DNA from: an uncultured Bacteroidales bacterium
GTDB taxonomy: Bacteria > Bacteroidota > Bacteroidia > Bacteroidales > Bacteroidaceae
Direction: 5' to 3'
Assembly (NCBI GenBank): GCA_902779845.1
Contig: CACZCZ010000007.1
Coordinates: forward strand, 1-64,000
DNA length: 64,000 bases
In this document: piece by piece, positions 42,500-50,490 of the stretch
Position numbering within the stretch: the stretch's first letter is position 1
How the letters are laid out: each line of letters opens with the position of its first letter
The notes under the pieces: model-generated
What the model was told of the DNA's origin: nothing
The model's database searches: none
Seen by the model: the letters and a program-made list of their open reading frames with translations, nothing else
Made by a program: the position numbers and the translations under genes

Positions 42500-43536
42500 C
42501 AAAAGATAAGAACATACTCATTCACAATATTTATTATATGTTGACCTATGCTTTTAGAGATTTTAGGTTCAACATAGATGAATATATTGCTGGTGAACAT
42601 TTTGAAGAGATTCACGATTTGTTCGCCGAGATATTAATTCGTGGAGTTTCTTCTCTTCTCAAACATGGACTATTCAAAACATACAAGAACTGTGAAGGTG
42701 AACTATCTACTATCCGTGGTAAAATATACTTATATAAAACCTATGAGATAGGACGCACTAAACCTTATCAGGCATATTGTTCTTATGACGAGCTCTCAGA
42801 GAACAATATTTATAATCAAATATTGAAAACAACGCTTCTGCATATATTACAATGTACTAATGTGAGTTCTTTCCGTAAAGATACCATTAGAAGTATGTTG
42901 AGATTTTTTCATGAAATAGATAATATCAATCTTCAAACGATTAGATGGAATATCATTAGCTTTGATAGAAGGAATAAGAGCTATCAAATGCTTCTCCTTG
43001 TTTGTGAATTCATTCAAAAGAGTTTGTTAATGACAACGGAAAATGGGACATACAAAATGACATCTTTATCCGACGATAATATGTGTCTTTTGTTCCAGAG
43101 GTTTGTCCTTGCATACTTTCAAAAACATTACCCTAAAACAAATGCTCGCTCCGAACAGATATCATGGAATTTCAAGAAAAAAGGGGACAATGACAGTATA
43201 CTACCAATAATGCAGACTGATATCATGCTATCATTAGGTGAACGAACGTTAATTATTGACACGAAATATTATTCGCATGTTTTACAAACAAATTATAACA
43301 AATCAACAATTCATAGTTCACACTTATATCAACTTTACGCATATGTCAATAACTATGATACTGCGCACACAGGTAATGTAGACGGAATGTTATTATATGC
43401 TAAAGTAGAAGAAGATTTTTCACCAGATATTGAAAACGAGTTCTCGGAAGGCAATAAAATATATGTACGCACACTTGACTTGTACCAAGACTTTCAAGGA
43501 ATTTGCGCTCAACTTGAAAAATGTATCGACATATAG
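42496..43536 (+). CDS. McrC-type nuclease subunit
   Basis: The 346-aa product is the McrC partner: NILIHNIYYMLTYAF start, and a PD-(D/E)xK nuclease site of MQTDIMLS (about residue 241) and LIIDTKYY (about 254). McrC cleaves DNA when driven by the McrB hexamer. Its ATG lies inside the stop of McrB (ATGA), the usual arrangement. No promoter or terminator is visible after it. Confidence 0.85.
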   Translation: MTKDKNILIHNIYYMLTYAFRDFRFNIDEYIAGEHFEEIHDLFAEILIRGVSSLLKHGLFKTYKNCEGELSTIRGKIYLYKTYEIGRTKPYQAYCSYDELSENNIYNQILKTTLLHILQCTNVSSFRKDTIRSMLRFFHEIDNINLQTIRWNIISFDRRNKSYQMLLLVCEFIQKSLLMTTENGTYKMTSLSDDNMCLLFQRFVLAYFQKHYPKTNARSEQISWNFKKKGDNDSILPIMQTDIMLSLGERTLIIDTKYYSHVLQTNYNKSTIHSSHLYQLYAYVNNYDTAHTGNVDGMLLYAKVEEDFSPDIENEFSEGNKIYVRTLDLYQDFQGICAQLEKCIDI

Positions 43537-43823
43537 TTTTGAGGCCATGAATTTGAATATTCTATATTATAAATATGTGGACTTTTGCAATGTAAGTTAA
43601 AATAAACAATACCCTTGAACTTAAAGACTGAATTTATTGCAAATGAAAAAAGGTAATAACATAAATAATGAGATATGACATAAGAAAATAAAGACATACT
43701 AGTGAAGACAAGAAAAGAGTCTGAAGCAAATAGACATTGACATCCATCATACGGAGGAAATCAGAAGCATGGCCTTGAATATAGGGGGCTGTTGATATCA
43801 TAAATGCCAAAGAAAGCTATCAT
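43537..43823. other. AT-rich spacer
   Basis: No gene, clear hairpin or promoter pair is seen between mcrC and the RAYT gene. Confidence 0.5.
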
Positions 43824-45128
43824 ATGACAGAAGACAAGCGAGAGAGGCTGTGGAGACCGGTGGATCCTACGCGGCACCATCGTGAAAAGAGATGGGACTA
43901 CCGGGGGCGTGCCATCTATCACTTCACGCTGCCGGTGGAGGGGCGTTATCCGCTGTTTGGAACACTCGAGGGCGATAGTGCTGAAACGGCGGCGGTAAGG
44001 CTCAATGCTTACGGGCGGCGGGTGTGTCAGATGCTCAGCGGACTGGCGCAGTTCTACAAGGGGAAAGGCTATGCGCTGAAAGTGCTGGCGCAGATGGTGA
44101 TGCCGGACCATGTGCACCTGGTAATCCAGGTGCTGGAACCGCTCCCGCAAAGCATTGGAGCCGTGGTGCGGGGATTCAAGAGCGCGTGCACCAAGGTGTA
44201 CAAGGAGGAGTTCTATGGCAGCGGCGAAAACGCCGCTGAAGTGCACGGGGGAGAAAGGGACGCCGCTGAAGTGCACGGGGGAGAAAGGGATGCAGCTGAA
44301 GTGCACGGGGGAGATGATGAAGTGCACAGAGGGGAAGAGAGCGGCGCGAGAGGGGATGAGGGCGGCGCGAGAGGGGATGAGGGCGGCGCGAGAGGGGATG
44401 AGGGCGGCGCGAGAGGGGATGAGGGCGGCGCCCCCGTGCATTTTGTCCGCATCTTTGCGGACAGGGGTAGTGTCTGGCAAAAAGACCCCGCCTACTACCA
44501 CGAGCGCATCCTTCATGCACCGGGCCAGTTGCGCAGGATGATTGACTATGTGAAGGATAATCCGCGGCGGCTGTGGCTCAAGACCCACAACCCCGACCTC
44601 TTCAAACTGCACCGACGAACGGAGGCTGCCGGCCTGTCGTTCACGTCGATGGGTAATCATTTTCTCCTCAACTGGCCTGACGGCCAAACGGTGGAGATGT
44701 CACGCAGCGCCAACAGCGAACAGATACAAGAGCGCCTGCAAACGGTGCTGGCAGCGGCGCACAACGGAGCGATTACCTATACTGCGGCTATCAGCAAAGG
44801 CGAGCAACACATTGCTCGTTCTTTACGCCAGCAAGGTTATCCGCTGGTAGTGCTGCTCAATGATGGTTTCCCCAAGGAAGGGTCACCTCATGAGCGATAC
44901 TACAAACCTGGGGGTGTCTATTTCGAGGCGTGTTCGAAAGGGCAGTTATTGCTGCTGGAGCCCACCGAAGAGGCGTTCCTCGATGCTTCTATACAGGAGG
45001 CTGTGGAAGCGGCACTGCGCCGTAAAGCTGAAGAACGACATTACAGCTATACGCCCATTCCTGTCACCTCTCAGCGTTATCGCTTTATGGCGCTCAACGA
45101 GATGGCCAGGCGGTTGGCGAATCGATGA
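43824..45128 (+). CDS. REP-associated tyrosine transposase (RAYT, Y1 family) with internal tandem repeats
   Basis: The 434-aa protein has the Y1 transposase pattern: YHFTLPVEGRYPLFG, the HUH motif in MPDHVHLVIQ (His 96 and 98), and the catalytic Tyr in IDYVKDNPRRLW (Tyr 242). RAYTs are single-copy domesticated IS200/605 relatives thought to move REP palindromes. Between the HUH motif and the Tyr is an insert (about residues 135-205) of three 10-residue repeats (AAEVHGGERD) and four 7-residue repeats (GARGDEG). The last about 190 residues (GNHFLLNWPDGQTVEMSRS onward) form a domain seen with Bacteroidetes RAYTs. The GC-rich gene contrasts with the AT-rich McrBC genes before it. Confidence 0.85.
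   Translation: MTEDKRERLWRPVDPTRHHREKRWDYRGRAIYHFTLPVEGRYPLFGTLEGDSAETAAVRLNAYGRRVCQMLSGLAQFYKGKGYALKVLAQMVMPDHVHLVIQVLEPLPQSIGAVVRGFKSACTKVYKEEFYGSGENAAEVHGGERDAAEVHGGERDAAEVHGGDDEVHRGEESGARGDEGGARGDEGGARGDEGGARGDEGGAPVHFVRIFADRGSVWQKDPAYYHERILHAPGQLRRMIDYVKDNPRRLWLKTHNPDLFKLHRRTEAAGLSFTSMGNHFLLNWPDGQTVEMSRSANSEQIQERLQTVLAAAHNGAITYTAAISKGEQHIARSLRQQGYPLVVLLNDGFPKEGSPHERYYKPGGVYFEACSKGQLLLLEPTEEAFLDASIQEAVEAALRRKAEERHYSYTPIPVTSQRYRFMALNEMARRLANR
44232..44426 (+). repeat. Tandem repeats inside the RAYT gene (30 bp x3, 21 bp x4)
   Basis: Three 30-base units (44232, 44262, 44292) are followed after a short linker by four 21-base units (44343-44426). Both unit lengths are multiples of three, so copy number can change without breaking the frame. 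A cccccgtgca stretch after the array (44431 on) is complementary to the gcacggggg part of the 30-base units. Confidence 0.85.
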
Positions 45129-45225
45129 TGCCTTCAGCGGAGGGTTCGTAGGGTTTTCCGCAAAAATAATTTTGAAAAAGTAGCGCATTTTTAGCTTTTC
45201 ATTTCTCTCTTTTCTTTTTATAGTG

Positions 45226-45233
45226 TATATTTG
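45226..45233 (+). promoter_or_regulatory. Promoter -7 box of the sugar permease gene
   Basis: TATATTTG lies 42 bases before the start at 45276, within a T-rich stretch; the -33 box is weak. Confidence 0.5.
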
Positions 45234-45275
45234 CAGGCGAAAAAGAAGAAATGATATTCAATTGAACGAAATAAC

Positions 45276-46628
45276 ATGGGTAAATCATCGTCTTTGAAGA
45301 GTACTATTGCAGTATCTCTCAACAACTATCTCGATGCGGGAGCTATCGTGGCAGGTGCCAGCGGCATCACGCTATGGCAGAACTATCTTGGACTGAGCGA
45401 GATGCATCTGGGATGGCTGAATGCCATCAGCGCCAACGCACTTGGCGCAGCCATCGGGGCTATCATCGGCGGCTTCCTGGCCGACAAGTTCGGGCGTAAG
45501 TTCATCTTCACCTACAACCTGCTGGTGTATATGCTCGGCGTGCTCATCGTGATGCTGTCCGTGAACTTCCCGATGCTACTGTGCGGTTTCCTCGTCACGG
45601 GCATCAGCGTGGGCGTCGGCGTGCCGGCATCGTGGACGTATATCTCGGAGAGTTCTGAAGTGAACAACCGCGGACGTAACATCTGCATCTCGCAGATGTC
45701 ATGGGGCTTGGGGCCCATGATTATCCTGCTGTTCGGGATGCTGTTTGCTCCCGGCGGTTACCTCTATGGCATTGTGGAATCTATTGCTCACGCCGTCATC
45801 GGTGCTGATGCTGCCGAAGCCGCTGTGCAGGTGTTCTCGTCGCGCGTGGTGTTCTTCACGCTGTTCGTGGTGGCCTTCATCGCTTGGAACCTGCAAAGGC
45901 AGTTGGAGGAGAGTAAGGAGTGGGAGGCCCCCCTGTCGTCCCTCGAGGGGGACACAACACCGTCTTCCAAGCCGTCGATAGCAGACAATATGAGGTTGTT
46001 GTTCACGAATAAGATTGCCGTGAAGACCGTCGTTTTCCTCGCCTCTATCTATCTGACATGGAACCTAGTGGCCAGCGTCATGGGCTTCTTCCAGCCTCAC
46101 ATCTATGAGACAGCAGGCGGGTTGAGCAACGAATATGCCAACATGATGAGCTGCGCAGGATGGCTCGTGGTGGTTGTGGTGACGTTCTGCCTCTCGTTCT
46201 TCATTGACCGACTGCCGCACAAGCTGTTCTATGTCCTTGGCCTCGTGGCCGCATTGGCAACGTGGGTCGTGATCATCAACGGTGTCACGGGCGTTGGCAG
46301 CCTCTGGGCATTCGCCATCCTGTGGGGCGTCAATGGCGGCTTGAGCGTGCAGATCTTCTATGCCCTGTGGGGCAGCGAGTTGTTCCCCGCCAAGTTCCGT
46401 GCAGGTGCCCAGGGCCTGATGTTCTTCCTCGTGCGTGGTCTGTCCGCAGCGTGGGGCCTCATCTTCACCTTCATCTATGGCGAGAACGGCGAAGGCTTCA
46501 CGTTGGCAGCGTGGTGCATGATTGCCCTGCTGGCACTCTCGCTCATCATCGGCGTCATCGGTGCTCCCGACACGCGCGGCAAGAGCCTCGCTCAAATCAC
46601 GAAGGAGCGCTACGGCGACAATATCTGA
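45276..46628 (+). CDS. MFS sugar porter, probable rhamnose permease
   Basis: The 450-aa protein has twelve predicted membrane segments and sugar-porter signatures: GGFLADKFGRKFIF after TM2, PASWTYISESSEVNNRGR, and GSELFPAKFRAGAQGLMFF in the second half. It is not the RhaT type. Its position just upstream of rhaD suggests it carries L-rhamnose, by context only. The central loop between TM6 and TM7 contains APLSSLEGDTTPSS, encoded by an imperfect palindrome (45935-45953) that resembles another in-frame repeat. Confidence 0.88.
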   Translation: MGKSSSLKSTIAVSLNNYLDAGAIVAGASGITLWQNYLGLSEMHLGWLNAISANALGAAIGAIIGGFLADKFGRKFIFTYNLLVYMLGVLIVMLSVNFPMLLCGFLVTGISVGVGVPASWTYISESSEVNNRGRNICISQMSWGLGPMIILLFGMLFAPGGYLYGIVESIAHAVIGADAAEAAVQVFSSRVVFFTLFVVAFIAWNLQRQLEESKEWEAPLSSLEGDTTPSSKPSIADNMRLLFTNKIAVKTVVFLASIYLTWNLVASVMGFFQPHIYETAGGLSNEYANMMSCAGWLVVVVVTFCLSFFIDRLPHKLFYVLGLVAALATWVVIINGVTGVGSLWAFAILWGVNGGLSVQIFYALWGSELFPAKFRAGAQGLMFFLVRGLSAAWGLIFTFIYGENGEGFTLAAWCMIALLALSLIIGVIGAPDTRGKSLAQITKERYGDNI

Positions 46629-46674
46629 GCAAGGCTCATTCTCATACGTCTCATCTTTTACACATCTATCGACT

Positions 46675-46830
46675 ATGTCATTCTTAAGAGCGCTCTTAGC
46701 TATCTTCTTCCCACCCCTTTCTGTCATCGACCGCGGTTGTGGCTCGGTGCTGATTGTGTTGATACTCACCCTCTGCGGTTGGGTGCCGGGCGTGATTGCC
46801 GCCCTGATCATCCTGAACAAGAACTCGTAA
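46675..46830 (+). CDS. YqaE/Pmp3-family small membrane protein
   Basis: This 51-aa product has two membrane segments and the family pattern ALLAIFFPPLSVIDRGCG then LTLCGWVPGVIAALIIL. YqaE/Pmp3 proteins sit in the inner membrane and are linked to membrane potential and stress. It lies 46 bases after the permease and 60 before rhaD, so it appears to be part of the same transcript; no link with rhamnose use is known. Confidence 0.85.
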   Translation: MSFLRALLAIFFPPLSVIDRGCGSVLIVLILTLCGWVPGVIAALIILNKNS

Positions 46831-46890
46831 GCCAACAGGAAGGAATGAAGCCATTAAACTTTTAAACTCTTAAACTCTTAAACCAAACAT

Positions 46891-47703
46891 ATGAAAAGTA
46901 TCTTAGAGGGGCGCGAGGCGCTCAAAAAAGCCGTGGGCGACGTAGCAGAAGTTGCCGGTTACCTATGGCAGAAGGGTTGGGCCGAGCGCAACGGCGGCAA
47001 CATCACGGTAAACATCACGGAGCTGGTGGACGATGCCATTCGCGCGCTGCCCGCCATCTCACCCGTCTATCAGATCGGCACTACCCTGCCCCATCTGAAG
47101 GGCTGCTATTTTTACTGTAAAGGAACACAGATGCGCATGCGCGACTTGGCACGCTGGCCGATGGACAACGGCAGCATCATCCGCATCCTTGACGGCTGCG
47201 CCAGCTATGTCATCATCGCCGACAATCCTGTGAAGCCCACGAGCGAGCTGCCCTCACACCTGGCCGTCCATGACTATCTGCTGGCCAAGGGCTCGCCCTA
47301 CCGCGCCAGCCTCCACACCCACCCCATCGAGCTGGTGGCGCTGACCCACAACAAGACATTCATGGAGAAAGACGTGGCCACGAAGATGCTGTGGTCGATG
47401 ATTCCCGAGACGAAGGCGTTCTGTCCGCGCGGACTGGGTATGGTGCCTTACATGCTGCCTTCGAGCGTAGAACTCGCCGACGCCACCATCAAAGCCATCG
47501 ATGATGACTACGACGTGGTGATGTGGGAGAAGCATGGGGTGTTCGCCGTCGATACGGACATCATGAGTGCCTTCGACCAGGTCGATGTGCTCAACAAAGC
47601 CGCTCTCATCTACATCGCCGCCAAGAACATGGGCTTCACGCCCGACGGCATGACAGACGCGCAGATGCAGGAGCTCAGCGATGTCTTCGGACTGCCGAAG
47701 TAG
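46891..47703 (+). CDS. rhaD: Rhamnulose-1-phosphate aldolase
   Basis: The 270-aa class II aldolase splits L-rhamnulose-1-phosphate into DHAP and L-lactaldehyde. Features: AEVAGYLWQKGWAERNGGN at the start, SELPSHLAVHDYLL, the zinc HTHP motif in ASLHTHPIELVALT, and VVMWEKHGVFAVDTD. It lies after the permease and the YqaE gene. A REP palindrome begins directly at its stop codon. Confidence 0.95.
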   Translation: MKSILEGREALKKAVGDVAEVAGYLWQKGWAERNGGNITVNITELVDDAIRALPAISPVYQIGTTLPHLKGCYFYCKGTQMRMRDLARWPMDNGSIIRILDGCASYVIIADNPVKPTSELPSHLAVHDYLLAKGSPYRASLHTHPIELVALTHNKTFMEKDVATKMLWSMIPETKAFCPRGLGMVPYMLPSSVELADATIKAIDDDYDVVMWEKHGVFAVDTDIMSAFDQVDVLNKAALIYIAAKNMGFTPDGMTDAQMQELSDVFGLPK

Positions 47704-47741
47704 GACTCTCCCCCGACCCCTCCCTAAACAGGGAGGGGCGT
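47704..47741. repeat. Single REP-type palindrome after rhaD
   Basis: gactct + C-run + core cccctccct-aaac-agggagggg, between the convergent rhaD and P-type ATPase genes. No inverted partner is visible nearby. Confidence 0.85.
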
Positions 47742-47743
47742 AT

Positions 47744-50320
47744 TTACCTGGACTTTAGCCAACGGATTGCCTCACCCACCAACAGGACGGGTGAGGTGAT
47801 TGCTATAATGATGAGCCAGTCGAGAGGACGGAGGGGGACGACATTGAACATCGGACCGCCGACCTCAACAATAAAGATCTGGCCGAAGAAGATGAGGGCA
47901 GCGATGGTCAGGAAGCCTTTGCAGCCACGCAACTGCAGGGCGCTCTGTCCCGTGAGGAAAGCGCGGGCATTGAAAAGGTTCCAGAACTGCAGCATCACAA
48001 AGGCGGTGAAGAAAAGCGTATGCTCGCGCGGTGTGAAACCGTCACGCTCCAACCACCACAGCAGAGCGGTCATCAACAGGAAGAAGAGGCCGCCGACACT
48101 GAGGATGAACCACCACATGGGGGTAGAGATGATGAACTTACGACGGTCGCGCGGACGCTCGTGCATGACAGCCGGGGAAGGCGGCAGCGAAGCCAAAGCC
48201 ATCGCGGCGAAAGTGTCCATGATGAGATTGACCCACAGCATCTGGGTGACAGTGAGCGGTGCCTCGGTGCCCATCATCGCACCGGCGAGGACGGTGAGGC
48301 AGGCACAGACGTTCACCGTGAGCTGGAACAGGATGAAGCGCTGGATGTTGCGGTAGAGAGAACGTCCCCAGAGAACAGCACGCCCGATGCTGGTGAAGGA
48401 GTTGTCGAGGATGGTGATGTCCGAAGCTTCCTTGGCGACGGCGGTGCCATCACCCATGGAGAGCCCTACATGGGCAGCGTGAAGGGCTGGTGCATCATTG
48501 GTGCCGTCGCCCGTGACAGCGACGACTTCACCGCGTGCCTGCAGCGCCTGAACCAACCGTTTCTTGTCCATGGGCCGGGCACGCGCGATGATGACGATGT
48601 CACCCGCCCGCTCACACAGTTCCTCATCAGAGAGCGCTGCGATTTCAGGGCCAGTGAAAACATGTCTTTCACTTGCCGACACATCATCCCCCACCTCCAT
48701 CAATCCGATTTGGCGGGCTATCTCTGTGGCGGTAGCAGGTGTATCGCCTGTAACAATCTTCACGGCGATGCCTGCTTCCAGACATTCCTGCACGGCTGCC
48801 GGGACATCCGCACGCACAGGGTCAGCGATACCGACGAGCGCGTCGAGGACGGGCGTAGCAGCATCCTCAGCATGAGCGAGGGCGAGGGTGCGAAGGCCGC
48901 GCTGCTGCCAAGCGGTCAGGGTGTTAGCGAGTTCCTCATGAGCGGATCTGGCTATCGCACACATCTCCATGACTATCTCCGGAGCCCCCTTTATATAAAG
49001 GAACGCGCGCGAGGAGGCATCAGGAGTCGGTGCCGCGATGCGCGTAGCCATATATTTACGCTCGGTGGTGAAGGGGACCTCCTCGACAATGGACGCGGCA
49101 GCACGCAGGGCGGCATAGTCCTGTCCCTGAGCCCGCAGCCACAAGAGGAGTGCGCCCTCGGTGGGATTACCCAGAACACGGTCACCATCAAGGGATGCCG
49201 TGCTATTGAGGGCGATGTTGTCAAAGATGAAATGCCGTTCACTCTTGACAACCATCTCTGCTACCTTCATCTGGTTCTGCGTGAGTGTGCCGGTCTTATC
49301 CGTACATATCACAGTGGTGGCACCCATTGTCTCGCAGGCGTGGAGCCGACGCACGAGGTTGTTGGTCTTCAACATTCTGCGCATGGAATATGCCAGCGAG
49401 AGGGTGACGGCCATCGGAAGGCCCTCGGGAACAGCCACAACGATGAGCGTGACAGCAAGCATCAGAGACTGGAGGAGGTAGGCTAGGAATGTGACGAACT
49501 GGAAATCGGAAGTATCCTCTGTGATGAACCATAGGGCGATGCGGGCTACGACAACGAGGGCAGCAACGGCATAGCTGAGTCGTGCGATGAGCGCCCCGAG
49601 GCGGTCGAGCTGTTCGTTGAGCGGTGTGCGAACACTGTCGTCAATCTGCACTTCGGTGAAGAGGCGCCCATTCTCGGTGGCGTCGCCAACGGCAGTTACG
49701 CGCATCACGCCGTGCCCCTCAAGGAGCTTTGTGCCACGCAGCACCGTGTTGGAAGGGAAGGTAGCATCGCAGTCCTGCTCCTCAGGGAGCACACTCTTGG
49801 CACAGACAGGCTCGCCGGTAAGCGTGGATTCATCCACCTGCATCAGCGTAGCCTCCAGGAGGAGACCATCGGCAGGAATCTCATCGCCCGTGGCCAGAAG
49901 CACAATGTCATCGACAACGATGTCGCGGCGCGGCACCTGAGTCTCCTTACCATCACGGATGACGCGCACGGGCTCGAGGTCGTTCTGCTGGCTGAGCAGC
50001 TGGAACTCGCGACCCGCCTTTTGCTCAAACCAGAAGGCCAACACGGTAGCCAGGAGAATGGCCACGATGATTCCCACAGGTTCGAAGAAAGCCTGGCTGC
50101 CGGCATCGAGCTGGAAATACTCATAGCAAGAGATGCCGATGCTGAGGACCGCGGCCACAAGGAGGATGACGATAAGAGGATCTGTGAATTTCTCTGCAAG
50201 CTTTCTCCACCAAGGCAATCGCTCGCGCGGTGTAAGAACATTGGTGCCGTGGGCAACGCGGCTGGCCTCCACCTGCTGCTGTGAGAGACCAACGTATCGG
50301 AGTGTCGAGTTTTCGTTCAT
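47744..50320 (-). CDS. P-type (Ca2+/PMCA-like) cation ATPase
   Basis: The 858-aa transporter has the P-type layout: N-terminal cation ATPase domain (LSQQQVEASRVAHGTNVL), TGE loop in DESTLTGEPV, the membrane motif VAVPEGLPMAVTLSLAYSM, phosphorylation site CDKTGTLTQNQ, TGDGTNDAPAL, and the C-terminal four-helix unit. PEGL and the sequence class fit calcium export. The start MNENSTLRYVG at 50320 is chosen. The -7 box ends only 6 bases before it, so the mRNA may be leaderless or nearly so. Confidence 0.92.
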   Translation of the reverse strand: MNENSTLRYVGLSQQQVEASRVAHGTNVLTPRERLPWWRKLAEKFTDPLIVILLVAAVLSIGISCYEYFQLDAGSQAFFEPVGIIVAILLATVLAFWFEQKAGREFQLLSQQNDLEPVRVIRDGKETQVPRRDIVVDDIVLLATGDEIPADGLLLEATLMQVDESTLTGEPVCAKSVLPEEQDCDATFPSNTVLRGTKLLEGHGVMRVTAVGDATENGRLFTEVQIDDSVRTPLNEQLDRLGALIARLSYAVAALVVVARIALWFITEDTSDFQFVTFLAYLLQSLMLAVTLIVVAVPEGLPMAVTLSLAYSMRRMLKTNNLVRRLHACETMGATTVICTDKTGTLTQNQMKVAEMVVKSERHFIFDNIALNSTASLDGDRVLGNPTEGALLLWLRAQGQDYAALRAAASIVEEVPFTTERKYMATRIAAPTPDASSRAFLYIKGAPEIVMEMCAIARSAHEELANTLTAWQQRGLRTLALAHAEDAATPVLDALVGIADPVRADVPAAVQECLEAGIAVKIVTGDTPATATEIARQIGLMEVGDDVSASERHVFTGPEIAALSDEELCERAGDIVIIARARPMDKKRLVQALQARGEVVAVTGDGTNDAPALHAAHVGLSMGDGTAVAKEASDITILDNSFTSIGRAVLWGRSLYRNIQRFILFQLTVNVCACLTVLAGAMMGTEAPLTVTQMLWVNLIMDTFAAMALASLPPSPAVMHERPRDRRKFIISTPMWWFILSVGGLFFLLMTALLWWLERDGFTPREHTLFFTAFVMLQFWNLFNARAFLTGQSALQLRGCKGFLTIAALIFFGQIFIVEVGGPMFNVVPLRPLDWLIIIAITSPVLLVGEAIRWLKSR

Positions 50321-50326
50321 GATGTG

Positions 50327-50334
50327 CAAAGGTA
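50327..50334 (-). promoter_or_regulatory. Promoter -7 box of the P-type ATPase
   Basis: Minus-strand TACCTTTG lies 6 bases before the ATG, leaving almost no 5' leader. Confidence 0.5.
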
Positions 50335-50462
50335 CAACAAAAGTTTCCACAGCACGCCGTTTACAACCAACTTTCTTGACTTTGGAGCCTCTTTTTTGTC
50401 ATATTTGTCCTTTCGAAGGAAAAAAATCTACAAAGCATGTCCGTTATCCGAAGAATTCTTAT

Positions 50463-50470
50463 TATCTTTG
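50463..50470 (+). promoter_or_regulatory. Promoter -7 box of the SbcC-like gene
   Basis: TATCTTTG, 20 bases before the ATG at 50491 and inside the longer frame from 50437, which it argues against. Confidence 0.5.
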
Positions 50471-50490
50471 CACATCACTTTAAGAAAGTC

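Noticed and set aside
44232..44426. Possible CRISPR-like array
   Set aside because: Units are adjacent without spacers, have two different lengths and are in frame inside the RAYT gene.
43761..44687. Minus-strand 308-codon ORF with PVHFSGVPFS repeats
   Set aside because: Antisense of the RAYT tandem repeats; the plus strand carries the transposase motifs.
48020..49486. Long plus-strand open frame opposite the P-type ATPase
   Set aside because: Shadow frame; the minus strand carries all P-type ATPase motifs.
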